Assembly: GCA_022813625.1 (NCBI GenBank)
Contig: JAKLMB010000007.1
Span: 1,240,001 to 1,304,000 of the forward strand
Source: Aaosphaeria pasadenensis
Lineage: Eukaryota; Ascomycota; Dothideomycetes; Pleosporales
Reading direction: 5' to 3'
Length of the DNA: 64,000 nt
Position 1 is the first letter of the stretch, and every line of letters begins with the position of its first letter. Both the position numbers and the translations under genes were made by a program. Shown piece by piece: positions 47,446 through 59,182 of the stretch. The notes beneath the pieces were generated by a model that had not been told where the DNA came from, did not search any database, and saw only the letters and a program-made list of their open reading frames with translations.

Positions 47446-49370
47446 TCACTGTCCTTCTCCTGGCTCGGGTTGTCGCCCCTGTGTATCGATTAGTACTACT
47501 CTGTACTTTGCGGGAGGGGTTAACCTACCATTTGCCTAGCCTTGAGCATCTCGTCGCAAAGCAACAGATTTGAAGCAATCCCTGTGCTGGATGCTATGCA
47601 ATTACGGAGGACGCGGAAGGAATCGTAGACGCCCTCTTGAGTTGGGTCCATTGGCTCTCCAGTGGAGAGGTTCAAACCAACGATGTTTCCTTCGACATGC
47701 TCCTCCTGGAGTCCAACCACTGTTCCCGATTAGATACATAGACTCAATCATGAGGTTAGGGCATACTTACGCGCATCCTGGATATCGTGACCAGAGTTCG
47801 CCGCGAGCGTCTTGGGAATGACGAGTAAAGCGTCCGCGAAAGCCGTGACACCCCACTTTGCCTTTCCTTTGACGGTCCTTGTGAATGCCTCACTTGTGAG
47901 ATGCTTTGCACAGGCGATCTGGAAAGCTCCTCCTCCGGGAACAACGCTCTTGTCGACAATCATATTGTAGACACTCCTCAACCCGTCTCGAACGGCGTCC
48001 TTGATCTGCGTGATCGTGTGCGCATTTGGTCCCTTGATGAGCAGAGTGACCGACTTCGGCTCCTTGACGTCCTCCTGTATAATGTTACTATATGAACGCT
48101 AGGGGTGGTAACGTTTCACTTACAACGAATGTGTACTTCTCCTCGCCCAGTTGATGTTCGTAGACCAAACCGGCCCAGCCCAAAACGTCGGCTGAAAGGT
48201 CGTCTACGCTGTTCTGAGCGGTTCCGCCACAGACTAGCTGAAGGCGTTCCATGTTTCTCCTCTTTGCTCTTCTCAAAGCGAAGATACCGTTCTTGACCAA
48301 GACATCCAAACTCAATGGATCGATACCCTTCTGGTTGATGATGACAAAACCCTTCTTGGGGTCGTTGCCGCAGACCTCTTTCTTGAGCTCGATGATCTTT
48401 CTCAATTTGTCATCCACGAAGCGTCGTTCGCTTTCGACAAGCTTTTCCCGCTGCTCGGCACTGGAATAGTAGAAACCTGAGTTGATCTCGGACTTTTCGT
48501 ACTCAAGGCTGACGTTCAAAGTGAGGATATACGCATTCTCGACTCGCTTAGGCATATCGGGATGTCTGGCACCATGATCTAGGGCGAGACCACGGATGAG
48601 TTGTGTATCGGCGGCAGTTCGATGTTGCATGGTCATGATCTCGACCATGTGGAGATCGGGCTTTGCGGGGGCTTGATAGATGGCAAGAACCGCGTCGACG
48701 ATATCGGGGGTCAACTGCTCGGCGAGAGTGCTGTCCAGCTTCGTTGATAGCGAAGTTCGTGCCACTGAAAGTAACAACTCCCGGTCAACCTCCTTTTGTA
48801 GCTTGAACTCATCGAGAAACTTCAACGCCTCCGTCTTCGCTATTTCGTACCCGTCCGTAATCACCCTAGGGTGAAGTCCCTCAGATATGTGTCTATCCGC
48901 CTGCTTCAACAATTCGCCGACTAAAAGCACGACCGATGTCGTTCCGTCTCCGGTGATTTCATCTTGAGCGGTTGCCGCTCGTGCAATCATGACCTGGCTT
49001 GATTAAGTCTATGATATCGCGTTAACACCAACGAGACTTACAGCAGTAGGATTTTGGATTTGCATTTCTTTGAGCAGTACGCTTCCATCTTTGGTGAGCT
49101 TGATTGCACCAGCGCCGTCCACAAGCATCTTCAGGGTACCGCGGGGTCCTAAGTTGGAGGCCAACACCTATTACACGTTTAATAGCTGCGAACCAGAAGC
49201 TTCAGAGTAAACCATACCTGCTGTAGGCCCTCTCCGGCCGATATATTGACCTTCAGAGCCTCCCCACGCCTCTATGCAAATATGTTAGCTCCGCCCACCA
49301 TAAAGCTTCGAGTGAAGAGGGGACATACCCTTGACTCCGCCTTAGGGTTGAGAAGTTGAGCGGCAGACAT
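47446..49370 (-). CDS. CCT6: chaperonin TCP-1 (TRiC/CCT) subunit zeta
   Basis: Seven exons: 49370-49329, 49271-49218, 49167-49042, 48993-48124, 48074-47771, 47719-47529 and 47478-47446. They give 539 residues, close to the 546 of yeast Cct6. The protein is one of eight subunits of the cytosolic ring chaperonin that folds actin, tubulin and WD-repeat proteins. Group II chaperonin motifs are in place: NLGPRGTLKMLVDGAGAI and LTKDGSVLLKEMQIQNPTA, the nucleotide loop GDGTTSVVLLVGELLKQ, VVPGGGAFQIA and GVTAFADALLVIPKTLA. The zeta assignment rests on the MSAAQLLNPKAESRR start, the NAHTITQIKDAVRDGLRS segment and the LVGLQEEHVEGNIVGLNLSTG region. The last exon encodes only GRQPEPGEGQ. The gene is divergent from NOP56. 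Confidence 0.95.
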
Positions 49371-49750
49371 TATGTATAAGCCTGAAACCTGAGTGCAATG
49401 AACGTGATGTGATGCGAATCAGGAAGTCCGCTGTGCGATAACAGTCGCGACTCAATAATGTTTGGGGTAGTTCTGGTGCCTTGATCTTTTTCTGAGGGTA
49501 CGTTGCCAAGACCGTCGGCGTGTCGGTGAAAAAGTCGCTAAAATCTTTTGCTCGCGAAAACCTCGAGACCTTAAGCTTCACCACCCGTAGGTCGACCACG
49601 AGCAGCTTCCACCGCGACAAAGCAGATTTTTCAATCCGCAATAGCTTCTGCACATCGGCAGTCGCATACACGATCCCTTCTCATTCGATTCGAGGCTGAC
49701 GCAGCCTCCATCTCGACGAATTCGACTCAATCGCACATTTCGAGCTCACC
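49371..49750. promoter_or_regulatory. bidirectional promoter of CCT6 and NOP56
   Basis: Only 380 bases separate the two start codons. The stretch contains a polypurine GGTGAAAAAGTCGC near 49525. Both products serve growth-linked folding and ribosome production, so co-regulation is plausible, but no site is conclusive. Confidence 0.5.
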
Positions 49751-51916
49751 ATGGTCGACTACCTATTGTCGGAGAGCCCAATCGGCTATGCAGTATACAA
49801 GGTCAACATCCAGGCGGATGTGGTTGGAGCCAAGTTGAAGGAGGTTCAGCAATCCGTGCAGGACCTGGCTCGCTTTGGAAAGATGGTTGAGCTAGTTGGG
49901 TTCGTTCAGCATGAGCGCAAGGTGCTGATAGAACTCCAATGCTGATGTTAATAGGTTGGCGCCATTCCAAGGAACGGAGCAGGCTCTCAACGTATGAATT
50001 GAACCCGTTGTTTGGTGGCTATGATCCGTTACGCTAACACAATTCACAGGAGATCAACGACGTGTCTGAAGGCATTATGTCCGACTACTTGAAGGCCCAC
50101 CTCGAGTAAGTTCTACCACTTTCACAGACCGCGCTGGGGATCTCGAGCCTAGGCGGTACTCCAATTTCTGAGTCTTCCTGCGCTCAAGAGGCTCTAAACG
50201 CGAGGGGAGGAATTCCAAATTGGAGCATGTTGGCTAATGTTATGTCTTCAATGTAGGACTACTCTACCAAAGGCCGGAAAGAAGAAGTCTGTCACCCTAG
50301 GAGTCTCTGAGAAGAACTTGGCTGGAAGCATTCGAGCCGAGTTTGGCAGCCTCAGCTGCGAGACTGCCGAGACCAGCGAAGCCGTCGCGGATTTACTTAG
50401 AGGTCTTCGCCAGCACGGACCCAAACTGATCAAGAAGCTCCAGCCCGGTGATATGGAGCGCAGTATTCTTGGTCTTGGTCATGCTTATTCTCGATCTAAA
50501 GTCAAGTGCGTATAGTTCACAATCACCATTTTGCTCGTCGCCAGTCTGACTGTAATCTAGGTTCAACGTTGCAAAGAACGATAAGTTAGTAGCACTTTCG
50601 ATATCCTGAGAGTCGACAACAGCTAACGGTATCCTAGCCACATCATCCAGGCAATTGCTACCCTCGACCAGCTAGACAAAGACGTCAATCAGTTCGCGAT
50701 GAGGCTGAGGGAAATTTACGGCTGGCATTTCCCAGAACTCTCCAAGATTGTATGGGAACCTTATCTTTCCCTGGATTTCGAGATTGATCAGGCTAACCAA
50801 CCCAGGTCTCTAACAATGACATCTATGCCAAAGTTGTCCTCAAGATCGGAGACAAGGCGAAGTTGGGAGACGAGGATGTTGACGAGCTCGCCAACCTCGT
50901 GGAGGGCGATGAGAGTACGTTCAAATATTACGGCGTCTACACGAATCAGCTAACAGGTGTTTCACAGGCGTTGCAAATGCCATTGTCAAGGCTGCTAGAG
51001 TTAGTATGGGTCGCGACCTCTCTGAGCAGGATATGGAGATTGCTATGCAGACTGCCAAGCGAGCCTCCTCTTTGGCAGCCTACCGCAAGAGTCTTACCAG
51101 CTACTTGTCAAGCAGGATGAACACTGTCGCCCCTAACTTGGCCGCTCTTATCGGCGACACCGTTGGCGCACGCTTGATCTCCAAGGCTGGATCTCTCACA
51201 AATCTCTCTAAGTACCCTGCGTCTACTGTCCAGATTCTCGGAGCCGAGAAGGTATGTGCATAGTACACCATGATGTTCAGGGTCCTTGATGCTGACTGTA
51301 CATCCAGGCTCTGTTCCGCGCTCTTAAGACCAAGGGTAACACACCCAAGTACGGATTGATCTACCATTCGTCTTTCATTGGCAGGACTGGAACGAAGTCT
51401 AAGGGACGGATCTCCCGTTTCCTTGCCAACAAGTGTATGCTTTTCTGCCACCTCACTGCAATATGCGTTATGATGCTAACGATATACCTAGGCTCGATTG
51501 CTTCCAGAATCGACAACTTTTCCGACACTCCTACATCCAAATTCGGTGAGGCTCTGCGAAGACAGGTTGATGAGCGCATCGAGTTCTACGCTACCGGCGC
51601 ACCACCAGCAAAGAACTCTGCTGTTATGGTAAGTACATGCCTTCTGCCGCCTACGAAATGATTCAATGTTCTCACAATCTCGTAGCAAGCTGCCATGAAC
51701 TCCGTCATGGCGGACATGGACTTGGATGACCCGACTGCTCTCGCTGCCGAGGAAGCTGTCCCCGCCGCTGGCGTCACCGCCGGCGCAACTGAGCAGGCTC
51801 TTCGCAAGGAAAAGAAGGAAAAGAAAGACAAGAAGGAGAAGAAGGAGAAGAAGAGGAAGCATGGCGAGGATGAGGATGGTGAGAGCAAAAAGAAGAAGAA
51901 GAAGAGCAAGGCCTAG
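49751..51916 (+). CDS. NOP56: box C/D snoRNP core protein Nop56
   Basis: Eleven exons: 49751 to about 49908, 49955-49991, 50050-50105, 50257-50505, 50561-50584, 50638-50749, 50806-50914, 50968-51251, 51308-51434, 51492-51628 and 51686-51916, about 507 residues. All junctions are canonical and in frame except the first. Exon 2 must be read as LAPFQGTEQALN, but every GT donor in exon 1 leaves phase 0 where phase 2 is needed. A GC donor at 49909 would fit. Nop56 pairs with Nop58 and fibrillarin to guide rRNA 2'-O-methylation in the nucleolus. Seen are the N-terminal domain (MVDYLLSESPIGYAVYKV), the NOSIC region (NDNHIIQAIATLDQLDKD, GWHFPELSKIV), the Nop domain (VAPNLAALIGDTVGARLIS, ASTVQILGAEKALFRALKT) and a Lys-rich tail of KKE repeats. 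The motif FAMRLREIYGWHF and the tail support Nop56 over Nop58. Confidence 0.93.
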
Positions 51917-53599
51917 ACTCATGCATGCGTGTGTTGAGAAGGGGGAGCGCGCGCGAAAGGAAAAAAAAAGCATATCCTGAGCCTCACGATCTGCCCTGTT
52001 GTGGGCGCTGTACACATACTTGGTACATCTCTTACGACATGGCGATGTATAGCTGGGCTGGCGTAGTTAGGGCGTTCAAGAGGGGATGAACTTTGTCTTT
52101 TTTTGTTTTCCTTTTCTTTCCAATGCAGGTTTTCTTTGGTTGAACTGTCGCAATTCCACGGACGTTTGTCAGTCTATTGCACTGCGACTTGAGACGGGAT
52201 GCGATATTGTGAATTGTATCACCAGAACAGGAATAAATGCAATAGTCTTTCAGTGTAATTGATCCTTGTACAGCTACCATGGGGTGTCGTTGAGTGGTGT
52301 CGCAGATGATGTTGAGTGTGCTACACGCAAAGACGGTAACTGAGGAAGGGAGTCGGGAATAGGGAGAAGTTATTGCCGCATGGGTACGTGTGTGTATGTA
52401 TGTATGTACCAAGTTGTATACTTGCAGGGCTGAGTTTGAGATGCATTTGCCTGCTACGGGGTATTATTTTTCAGGTATTAATATTCCGTAAATGTAGGTA
52501 TGTATGATTGTATGAGAAGGTGTGGATTTTAAGCCTTGCATAGTGCAGCGGCATCCGGCGTCAAGCAGACATGGATGGGGTGTGGATGGCAGATGGATCC
52601 ATGGATGGGTGTGATGGTGTGTGGGACACGGGCAGCGACTGGGAACGATTGCTTATTTAGCCGATGGTCAGCTAGTCCCGATATGGTTAGCAGGCCGATC
52701 ACCACGCTTACGCTTAAAATGCATCGACGTCCCTAACCTATCCTGGTGGAAACGGCTGCATAACATCGACCCCATATCTCGTCGACTGTATTGTCTATCT
52801 TAACATACGGATGCAATTGAACTATTGATCATGAATATTACATTATAGCTTCAGATATTGCCGTTGTTTGGATGCAATCGCACTGTACAACAGTTCTGTC
52901 TGCGTTGAGATTGTACGGAGTATGGTAGTAATTGTATTACTGTATATCGGATCAGGACACCCACCACCCACGATCAGGTGGCCCTTATGGGGGACTCAGG
53001 GCTGCAGGCTGCATCTGGATGACGAAAGGGGTTTAGCGGGGAACTGCTGTGTTACAAAGATGGGACTATTCCATCCGAAGGAGCATGAGCACTTTTGGTA
53101 AATGAGATCTGCTTTTTCTTGCTGGAGTCTGTGATAAGTGGCTGCTGCTCCTACAGTCAGTCCTACTCACAGTGCCAGTGTCACATTGTGAAGCTGTACA
53201 ATAATAACCCTTAGCCGTAGTCTCTCACCCGACCAACAACCAACCTGATCCTGACCTGTGCCTCATGCGCCCTCCTTGGGGCCAGCCAGTTGTATCCGAT
53301 TTGAAGATCATGGGATTGTTTCGAAGAATGCCATATGAGGTTTTCCACGTCTCAACATTTCAACCTCTGAACGCCGGGCGTCTGGTTCTGATTGTGGAAG
53401 AATCATAATAGAGACCAGATATTTTCGCGATGCCATCCCCCCCAACCTTTGACAATCTGATATGATGATTTGATGTTGATCTATCTATTATCTGACTGGC
53501 GACAAGGGACTATCCCATCCCATACCAGGCCACCCGCTTTCTCCGTGGCAATTCATTCATTATCACTGGGTACTGACTGACATGCTTGGGTGGTAGCAG

Positions 53600-53645
53600 T
53601 TACAGTGTAGCAGCAGTAGTAGTAGTGGTAGTAGTAGCAGTGGCA
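53600..53645. repeat. AGT/AGC trinucleotide repeat
   Basis: Imperfect run of TAG, CAG and TGG triplets. It encodes nothing supported. Confidence 0.8.
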
Positions 53646-53769
53646 GTAGTCATAGTCTGATGAGGACGACCAGCCCCAGCAAATAGCCTTTCCCATCTGC
53701 CCATCTCCCTCCCCTTCTTCCCCTTCTTTTGGGCCAATACCCTAATACCCATCTTCCCTTCTCTTCTAT

Positions 53770-53774
<5 letters not shown>

Positions 53775-53800
<26 letters not shown>
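53775..53800. repeat. (CT)n microsatellite
   Basis: Thirteen uninterrupted CT units in the pyrimidine-rich upstream region of HPC2. Confidence 0.95.
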
Positions 53801-54645
53801 ATAGTTACTATTAGTTGTCTTGTCTCTTCTGCTGTCGTAACCGTGTCGCCCGTGCGAGTGGCCCGCCGCCAATGTAATTCTTCTTCTTATTGCTGCCCTT
53901 CTTCCCTTTCCTTTTCCTTTATACCTGATCCCTCCCACCTTCTTCCCACCCCCGAATTCTAAACACGTCAACAACACTTCTTATTCTTCCTCTTCCTCCT
54001 CTCCCCATCTCCTCTCCTCCTTTTACCTTCTTCCTCATACAACCAACTACTACGCCTCCCAACCTTCTTTCATCTATATCTTCTTTCCCACTATCCGCGC
54101 CATCGATTTCTCGTCAGGAGTAGAGACTCGTGTTCCACGCCCTGAGTTTGCGCCCGCTTAGCCGCCAACTCGGTCCGGCAAACAACGTGCACCTGCAATT
54201 TGGTGTTCTCAACCTCTGTCCTCATAGTGAAGTCAAGGTCGCGATCCCAATCCTTGGTGTTGAGTCTCCACATACAACCCAATTTTAGCATTTTCAAACA
54301 ACACAACACAACAACCCAACACCCACCCGTACTGCCACCCACTGTTGCTGTCACTGCTGCGATTGCTACTGCACCCTGCCGCAGCAACTTCCGCCCCATC
54401 CCAAACCCCGATTTCTCTTGTTGTTCCCCCCTAGAGGATAAGGCTCTTTTGGTGGTCCAACAATTATCATCTTAATTGCAGGTCTTATTTTCTTACCAAG
54501 TCCCTTCTCACTTGGAACTCCTACTGTCCGATCGCGGTCGCGTTCTGCAGATAACGAACGGGGCATCTCCCCTTCCTCCAGGCCATCAATCAACAGGGGA
54601 ATAATCATCTTTTCTATTTCGTCCTTGCGACGCGCGCTTCCAGGT

Positions 54646-56604
54646 ATGGATGAGGTTGGCTCCTCGCCGGGCAGCCTGAGCTCGCCTCCTCATTCGCCCG
54701 AGCAGGGCAATGCAAACAGCAGCTCTGCGATCCGCGTCCTCAGCAGTGGTGGCGGTGGTGGTGTTGCTGGAAACACTAGCTCCCCCACACCTGCATCTAC
54801 CGCGCCCGCGCCTAGACTGACTGCAGCCGGTACCGTTAGGAAGAAGCCAGGTCCCAAGCCAAAACCAAAGGACCCAAATGCCCCAGAGAAGAAGCCTAGG
54901 AAGCCCAGAAAGACTGCGGAGCTTAAGGATCCCGCCACAGAACCCGTAGTGCGCAAGAGAAGGACAAAGGCATCACTCGAGGCACAAGCATCACCAATAG
55001 CAATTAAGGATGAGCCAGTGCAGCACCAACCACAACCACCGCCGCCTCCACCACCACAACAACAATCACTTCATCAACATTTCGCACCAACTCCACCACC
55101 CCCGAGGCCCACTGAATTTGCTGCTGGACGTTCATCGGAGTCAACGGTGCAGGCCATCCAGTCTGTTCAACCAGTCCAGCCTGTGGCTGTTCAGTCTGCA
55201 CGTGTTTTGAGCAATCCGGAGCCCTTGCACAACAACCCAAATCTCTCCCATATCAATACGGCCCCTTCGACACCACGTCCCGCCAGCTCAGGTCAACGGT
55301 ATGATCCAATTCGTGGCGGTCTGTTCGAGTCGAAGCCCCAGAGTTCCTCCAGTGTCCCGCCCCCTGTTTCTCCTCCCATGAATCGCGCGAGCGCGTCGCC
55401 GTCCATCACAAGTCTCATCGACCCTCCTTCTGTTTCCCATTCACATTACGCGCAGGCCCCTAGGCTACAGCAGCATCCTTCTGTTACTTCGGCACCCGCG
55501 TCTCCTGCTGCACCTCCTCGCCCCGGCCCGCTCCTTCCCCACGTGGACCAGCAACAGAATCTATCACCACAGGCTCAGCACCGATCTCCCCAGGCTACTT
55601 TGGCGCGTCCATCTGCAGGTGTAGGCGAATCCACGCCAATGGATGTAGATTCGGACTCTGCCTCCAAGGTCTACTCTGGCGTGCCTATGAAGAAGAGTGA
55701 GTCGGGCACGGGAACACCGTCCAACTCAAATGCGCCAACGCCTCCAGTGAAGCCTGTGCGGCAGAAAGAGGCACCACCCCCTCTGCCAACCGGAAGTGGC
55801 TTGCTCTCCGGAACACCTTTCGGCCCCGTGAACAACGGTTCAAATGGATCAACCGACGCGCAGGGCGTCAATATCTGGCTCACCTTCCCTTTACGAGGAC
55901 AAAACAACGTAACCATCAATTTCGCGCAAGAGGTGGAGAAGAAATACGGCTTCGCAGCCTTGCATCCAAAGATTGCCGCTCGCAAAGAGCGTCTGCGTCA
56001 GGTCACCGCGGCCGGTGCGGCGCTCGAGAAGGCTGCCGGGGCTGGCTCCAATGACGACATGTCCTTGGATCTTTCTGAGCCAGAGAGCAATGTTGATATG
56101 GGTGGCATGGACGACGAGGGTTCTGCAGCTGGTAATGGTGTCAAGCGAAGGCGCAAGAGGAAGCAAGAGGATTACGATAAGGATGACGACTTCATCGATG
56201 ACACGGAGTTGGCCTGGGAGCAGTCGGCGCTCATGGCCAAGGATGGTTTCTTCGTCTACAGCGGCCCGCTCGTGACCGAGGGTGACAAGCCTGCAGTTGA
56301 GAGGTACATACGCCAAGTCCACAAATTCATTATTGTTCATAAGCTAACATTCAACAGGGCGGATGGTACTGTCAGGCGAGGACGCGGTCGCGGACGAGGT
56401 GGCACAGTTCGTGGAGAGGCATCCGGACGAGGTAGAGGGCGCGGTGGAGGGCCAGGTTCGCGTGGAGGTAACATATCTCGCAAGCCACGTGTGACCAAAG
56501 CCGAGCGCGCCCTCATGGAGCAAGAAAAGCTTGAGCGTGAAAAGATGGGTGCAGCTATGGCTGCGAAACAGCCGCTGGGACAAGCGAGCGCTTCGGCGTT
56601 GTAG
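54646..56604 (+). CDS. HPC2: HIR histone chaperone complex subunit Hpc2 (ubinuclein family)
   Basis: Exons 54646-56303 and 56358-56604 give 634 residues. The 54-base intron has no stop and a length divisible by three, so an unspliced reading also stays open; the junction VER-ADGTV matches family layout better. Hpc2 binds H3.3/H4 dimers and acts with Hir1-3 in replication-independent nucleosome assembly and repression of histone genes. The Hpc2-related domain is clear at about residues 515-555: DDDFIDDTELAWEQSALMAK followed by DGFFVYSGPLV. Upstream are an AT-hook-like KKPGPKPKPKDPNAPEKKPR near residue 67, a polyproline and polyglutamine section, and a long Ser/Pro-rich disordered region. After the domain comes an Arg/Gly-rich block (RRGRGRGRGG). 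The ATG chosen is the first in the frame. Confidence 0.88.
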   Translation: MDEVGSSPGSLSSPPHSPEQGNANSSSAIRVLSSGGGGGVAGNTSSPTPASTAPAPRLTAAGTVRKKPGPKPKPKDPNAPEKKPRKPRKTAELKDPATEPVVRKRRTKASLEAQASPIAIKDEPVQHQPQPPPPPPPQQQSLHQHFAPTPPPPRPTEFAAGRSSESTVQAIQSVQPVQPVAVQSARVLSNPEPLHNNPNLSHINTAPSTPRPASSGQRYDPIRGGLFESKPQSSSSVPPPVSPPMNRASASPSITSLIDPPSVSHSHYAQAPRLQQHPSVTSAPASPAAPPRPGPLLPHVDQQQNLSPQAQHRSPQATLARPSAGVGESTPMDVDSDSASKVYSGVPMKKSESGTGTPSNSNAPTPPVKPVRQKEAPPPLPTGSGLLSGTPFGPVNNGSNGSTDAQGVNIWLTFPLRGQNNVTINFAQEVEKKYGFAALHPKIAARKERLRQVTAAGAALEKAAGAGSNDDMSLDLSEPESNVDMGGMDDEGSAAGNGVKRRRKRKQEDYDKDDDFIDDTELAWEQSALMAKDGFFVYSGPLVTEGDKPAVERYIRQVHKFIIVHKLTFNRADGTVRRGRGRGRGGTVRGEASGRGRGRGGGPGSRGGNISRKPRVTKAERALMEQEKLEREKMGAAMAAKQPLGQASASAL

Positions 56605-57401
56605 GGGGATGACTATTCCCAGACGCCGTTCTGCCCGCGCTGTTGAATCCTGAAATGCATGTGTTCACTAGCGTGGGCGGCCATCTAATTTTTGTAAATC
56701 ATCATCATCATACCTACCGGCGTTGCTGTGGGTTATTACGTGGAAATGGCGTTATCTCACGGGAATGACTATAGGTAGACTCACCTGTACGGTGTACAGT
56801 GTATCCACATAATGGAATAGCGGCAGCTAAGTACGCTGCTCGTAATATAAGAGATTTCTGACATTCCCTGTTCTTCAAATGTGATTGTGTCAAAGACCAT
56901 CCCTTTGCATGAATAAGTGCCGGTTGCGAGAAGATACATTATGTGCTGGACTGCGCAATTTATCTTTGCGTGACTGAACTACACGATTTTCAAATCTGAC
57001 TCATGTGGAGATCCAATATTAGAATTCAACTTGGAGAACTGACAATGGAAATCCGATATTATCTCTATCACTATGATTCTTGTTGTATCAAATTATTGCC
57101 ACTGACTGAGGTCCATCTTTCACTTGCAAGGCGCATGGGGCAATGTTGTTGTGGTCCGTCGTCGTTGTTATGACTGGTCAACAATTGTGACTGCCACAAC
57201 AGTGCGAGTGGGTGAAAGTAAACAGTCAACAACACTCTCTTTCACTCACACTTCTCCCTTTGCTCTCAGATCATTCTACAATCGTCGCTGAGTTGCTTTA
57301 ACTCCTTCTCCAGCTGCTCATACAAATACCCTACACCGCGAACTCAGCTACCCCGAGTTCTCCAACTTGACAAGTAAACAACCTCATGTACCTACATCAA
57401 C
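56605..57401. other. intergenic region
   Basis: 3' flank of HPC2 and promoter of the next gene, in tandem orientation. The last 150 bases are CT-rich. No gene seen. Confidence 0.6.
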
Positions 57402-58669
57402 ATGCCGACAAAAGCGAAGATGAAGGTCAACGGGAATTCTCTAAGCAAGGAGCCTCTGCTGAGCGAAAGATCCATGAAGTTTTATGATGGCACATATAGG
57501 TGGAACACTGATGGCTTTGAGGACGAAACAGGTGGTATGAAAGGATATTCACGTATCCTATCGCAAGTAATTCTAAACAGTGCACAGTTTTCCAGGCTTG
57601 GGGGTACGACGACCATAACCGGCCGCCCACTCCGAATCCACCTAACTTCAGTGATGCTGAGGATGAGGATGAAGCCAAATCGAACGACCAGGAAGGCTCC
57701 ACGAATGCCAGCATGGTCAGAGTCCCTCACGGGCCGTTGATGTCCAACTACTCCCAAGCACTCGTTACGAAGGACTCGCTCTACGGCCACGGACACTACC
57801 TACCGTTGCTTTCCGATGAGGCTTTGGTGAAATCTAGCCCACGGCCTGCTGCACCTTCTGTCGAAGGGGGAGGGCAGAGCTTCTCTAGGACAGAGCTGCG
57901 CCGTGACATCTTCCTGGATAAGTCGGAGAGTGATAGGCAACGGCTCATCGGACGATTGGAGGGTATTCATATTGGTCACTTGTATGCGGCGAATGGCCTC
58001 ACACTCCAAGAATCTTACAACATAGTTGGGGTGGATTATCCAGACGAGATAATCGGCACCATCACCAAGGGGAGACCGGAAGTCGCTGCTTCACCTCAAT
58101 CTGTATCGTCGAGTGACTTGTCGGAACCGCCCTCCGATATTGACGAAGCTCATCCGCCTAGTCTGTTGGGTTCAGATGCGCCCATCCTGCAACTCGACAC
58201 TGCGCTTCAAAACACGACAAGGGTAGCAACAAGGCAGCATGTATCGATGTCGAGCGGCCCAGATCCGCAGTCTGCCATCTCCGCAGATTCCATCCCATTG
58301 ATCCAAAATCGCCGAGATAGCGGATTTGACGAGCACCAGCAAAGAGCAAAAGATGCAGGAGGGTCAACTTCGCCATCTGGCGCAACGCGTCAGCAAGCTG
58401 CAGGGAAAGCTCGCCCCAAGACACGCTCTCATACAATTGCGACCCAGGACAACGCGGGATCGGACCCGGACTATGCGCCCGAGGATGGCAAGGGAGAGAA
58501 GAAGAGGAACAAGCGGCCGAGGAAGAAGCAGACAGAGAAGGGAAGCCGAGCGAAGAAGGGCAGCACGAGACAAGATCCTCCAGAGGCAGGATCGGTTTCA
58601 CCGTTGTCCTCCGTCCCTGCTATGAATCGAAGGCGATCTTCTCGTCAGGCGAAGCAGAAGCCACGCTAA
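57402..58669 (+). CDS. unrecognised basic-tailed protein, probably nuclear (404 aa)
   Basis: I do not recognise this protein. Exons 57402-57534 and 57588-58669 with a 53-base intron (GTATGA to CACAG) give 404 residues. Alternative donors nearby would need introns of 29 or 35 bases, so I prefer this one. The N-terminal half carries compact conserved-looking segments: MKFYDGTYRWNTDGFEDETG, FQAWGYDDHNRPPTPNPP and an acidic DAEDEDEAK run. Residues 110-190 contain what looks like a small helical domain (ELRRDIFLDKSESDRQRLIG, LQESYNIVGVDYPDEIIGTI). The C-terminal third is basic, with KKRNKRPRKKQTEKGSRAKK and NRRRSSRQAKQKPR, good nuclear localisation signals, between Ser/Pro-rich stretches. No catalytic or zinc-binding motif is visible. 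The layout suggests a chromatin or DNA-associated protein, but that is inference. Confidence 0.75.
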
Positions 58670-59182
58670 GAGGTGGAAGTATCGGTCTTGTAACTGGTTC
58701 TATTTGGTTACGAGACAATTCGATCCGGTTCGGGAAGGGCGTTTACTGCATGTTACGATGATACCCAAATATAGGACTGGCCTCCCATCGGACCGGGAGA
58801 ACAAGAACTATAAATAAACTTAGCTGAAATGATGTTTTTATACTGCAAAAGCTGCAACTCTGGCGGAGATATCTTGAATGTGAACAATCAATTCATATAC
58901 ATGCACTCACATCCCTCGTCCCGTTTCTTGATGCTTCCCGAGTGCCACAACGCCAAAACATGCAATGGTGATATCATTATATACAAGTACATAGTATGTA
59001 GTACAGTACAGTACAGTACATGGGTCGTCTCCTTCCTATATCCCTGCAACCCATAACTCCCGGAGCAAAGAGTCTTCCTCCGTCGCAGTCTCATCGATTC
59101 CCGATCATTTCATATATACATCCTCTCTCTTAATTCGTTCTTCTTCTTCTTCTTCTTCTTTTCTCATGATTTTTTTTCTCTC
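58670..59182. other. convergent intergenic region
   Basis: 3' flanks of the unrecognised gene (+) and CBP6 (-). It ends with a (TTC)n run at 59137-59161. No gene seen. Confidence 0.6.
59137..59161. repeat. (TTC)n microsatellite
   Basis: Eight TTC units just beyond the CBP6 stop codon, likely in its 3' UTR (GAA repeat on the coding strand). Confidence 0.93.

Larger units (their letters stand above)
51917..54645. other. 2.7 kb intergenic region and HPC2 leader
   Basis: Contains the NOP56 3' flank, one TACGGAGTA at 52914-52922, and from about 53690 a CT-rich stretch that is probably the HPC2 promoter and long leader. A CCAG just before the HPC2 ATG could be a 5' UTR splice acceptor. No gene seen. 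Confidence 0.55.

Noticed and set aside
51586..52015. Phe/Leu-rich minus-strand frames overlapping the end of NOP56
   Set aside because: They are the antisense of the Lys/Glu-rich NOP56 tail; polylysine codons read backwards give Phe/Leu runs that mimic membrane proteins.
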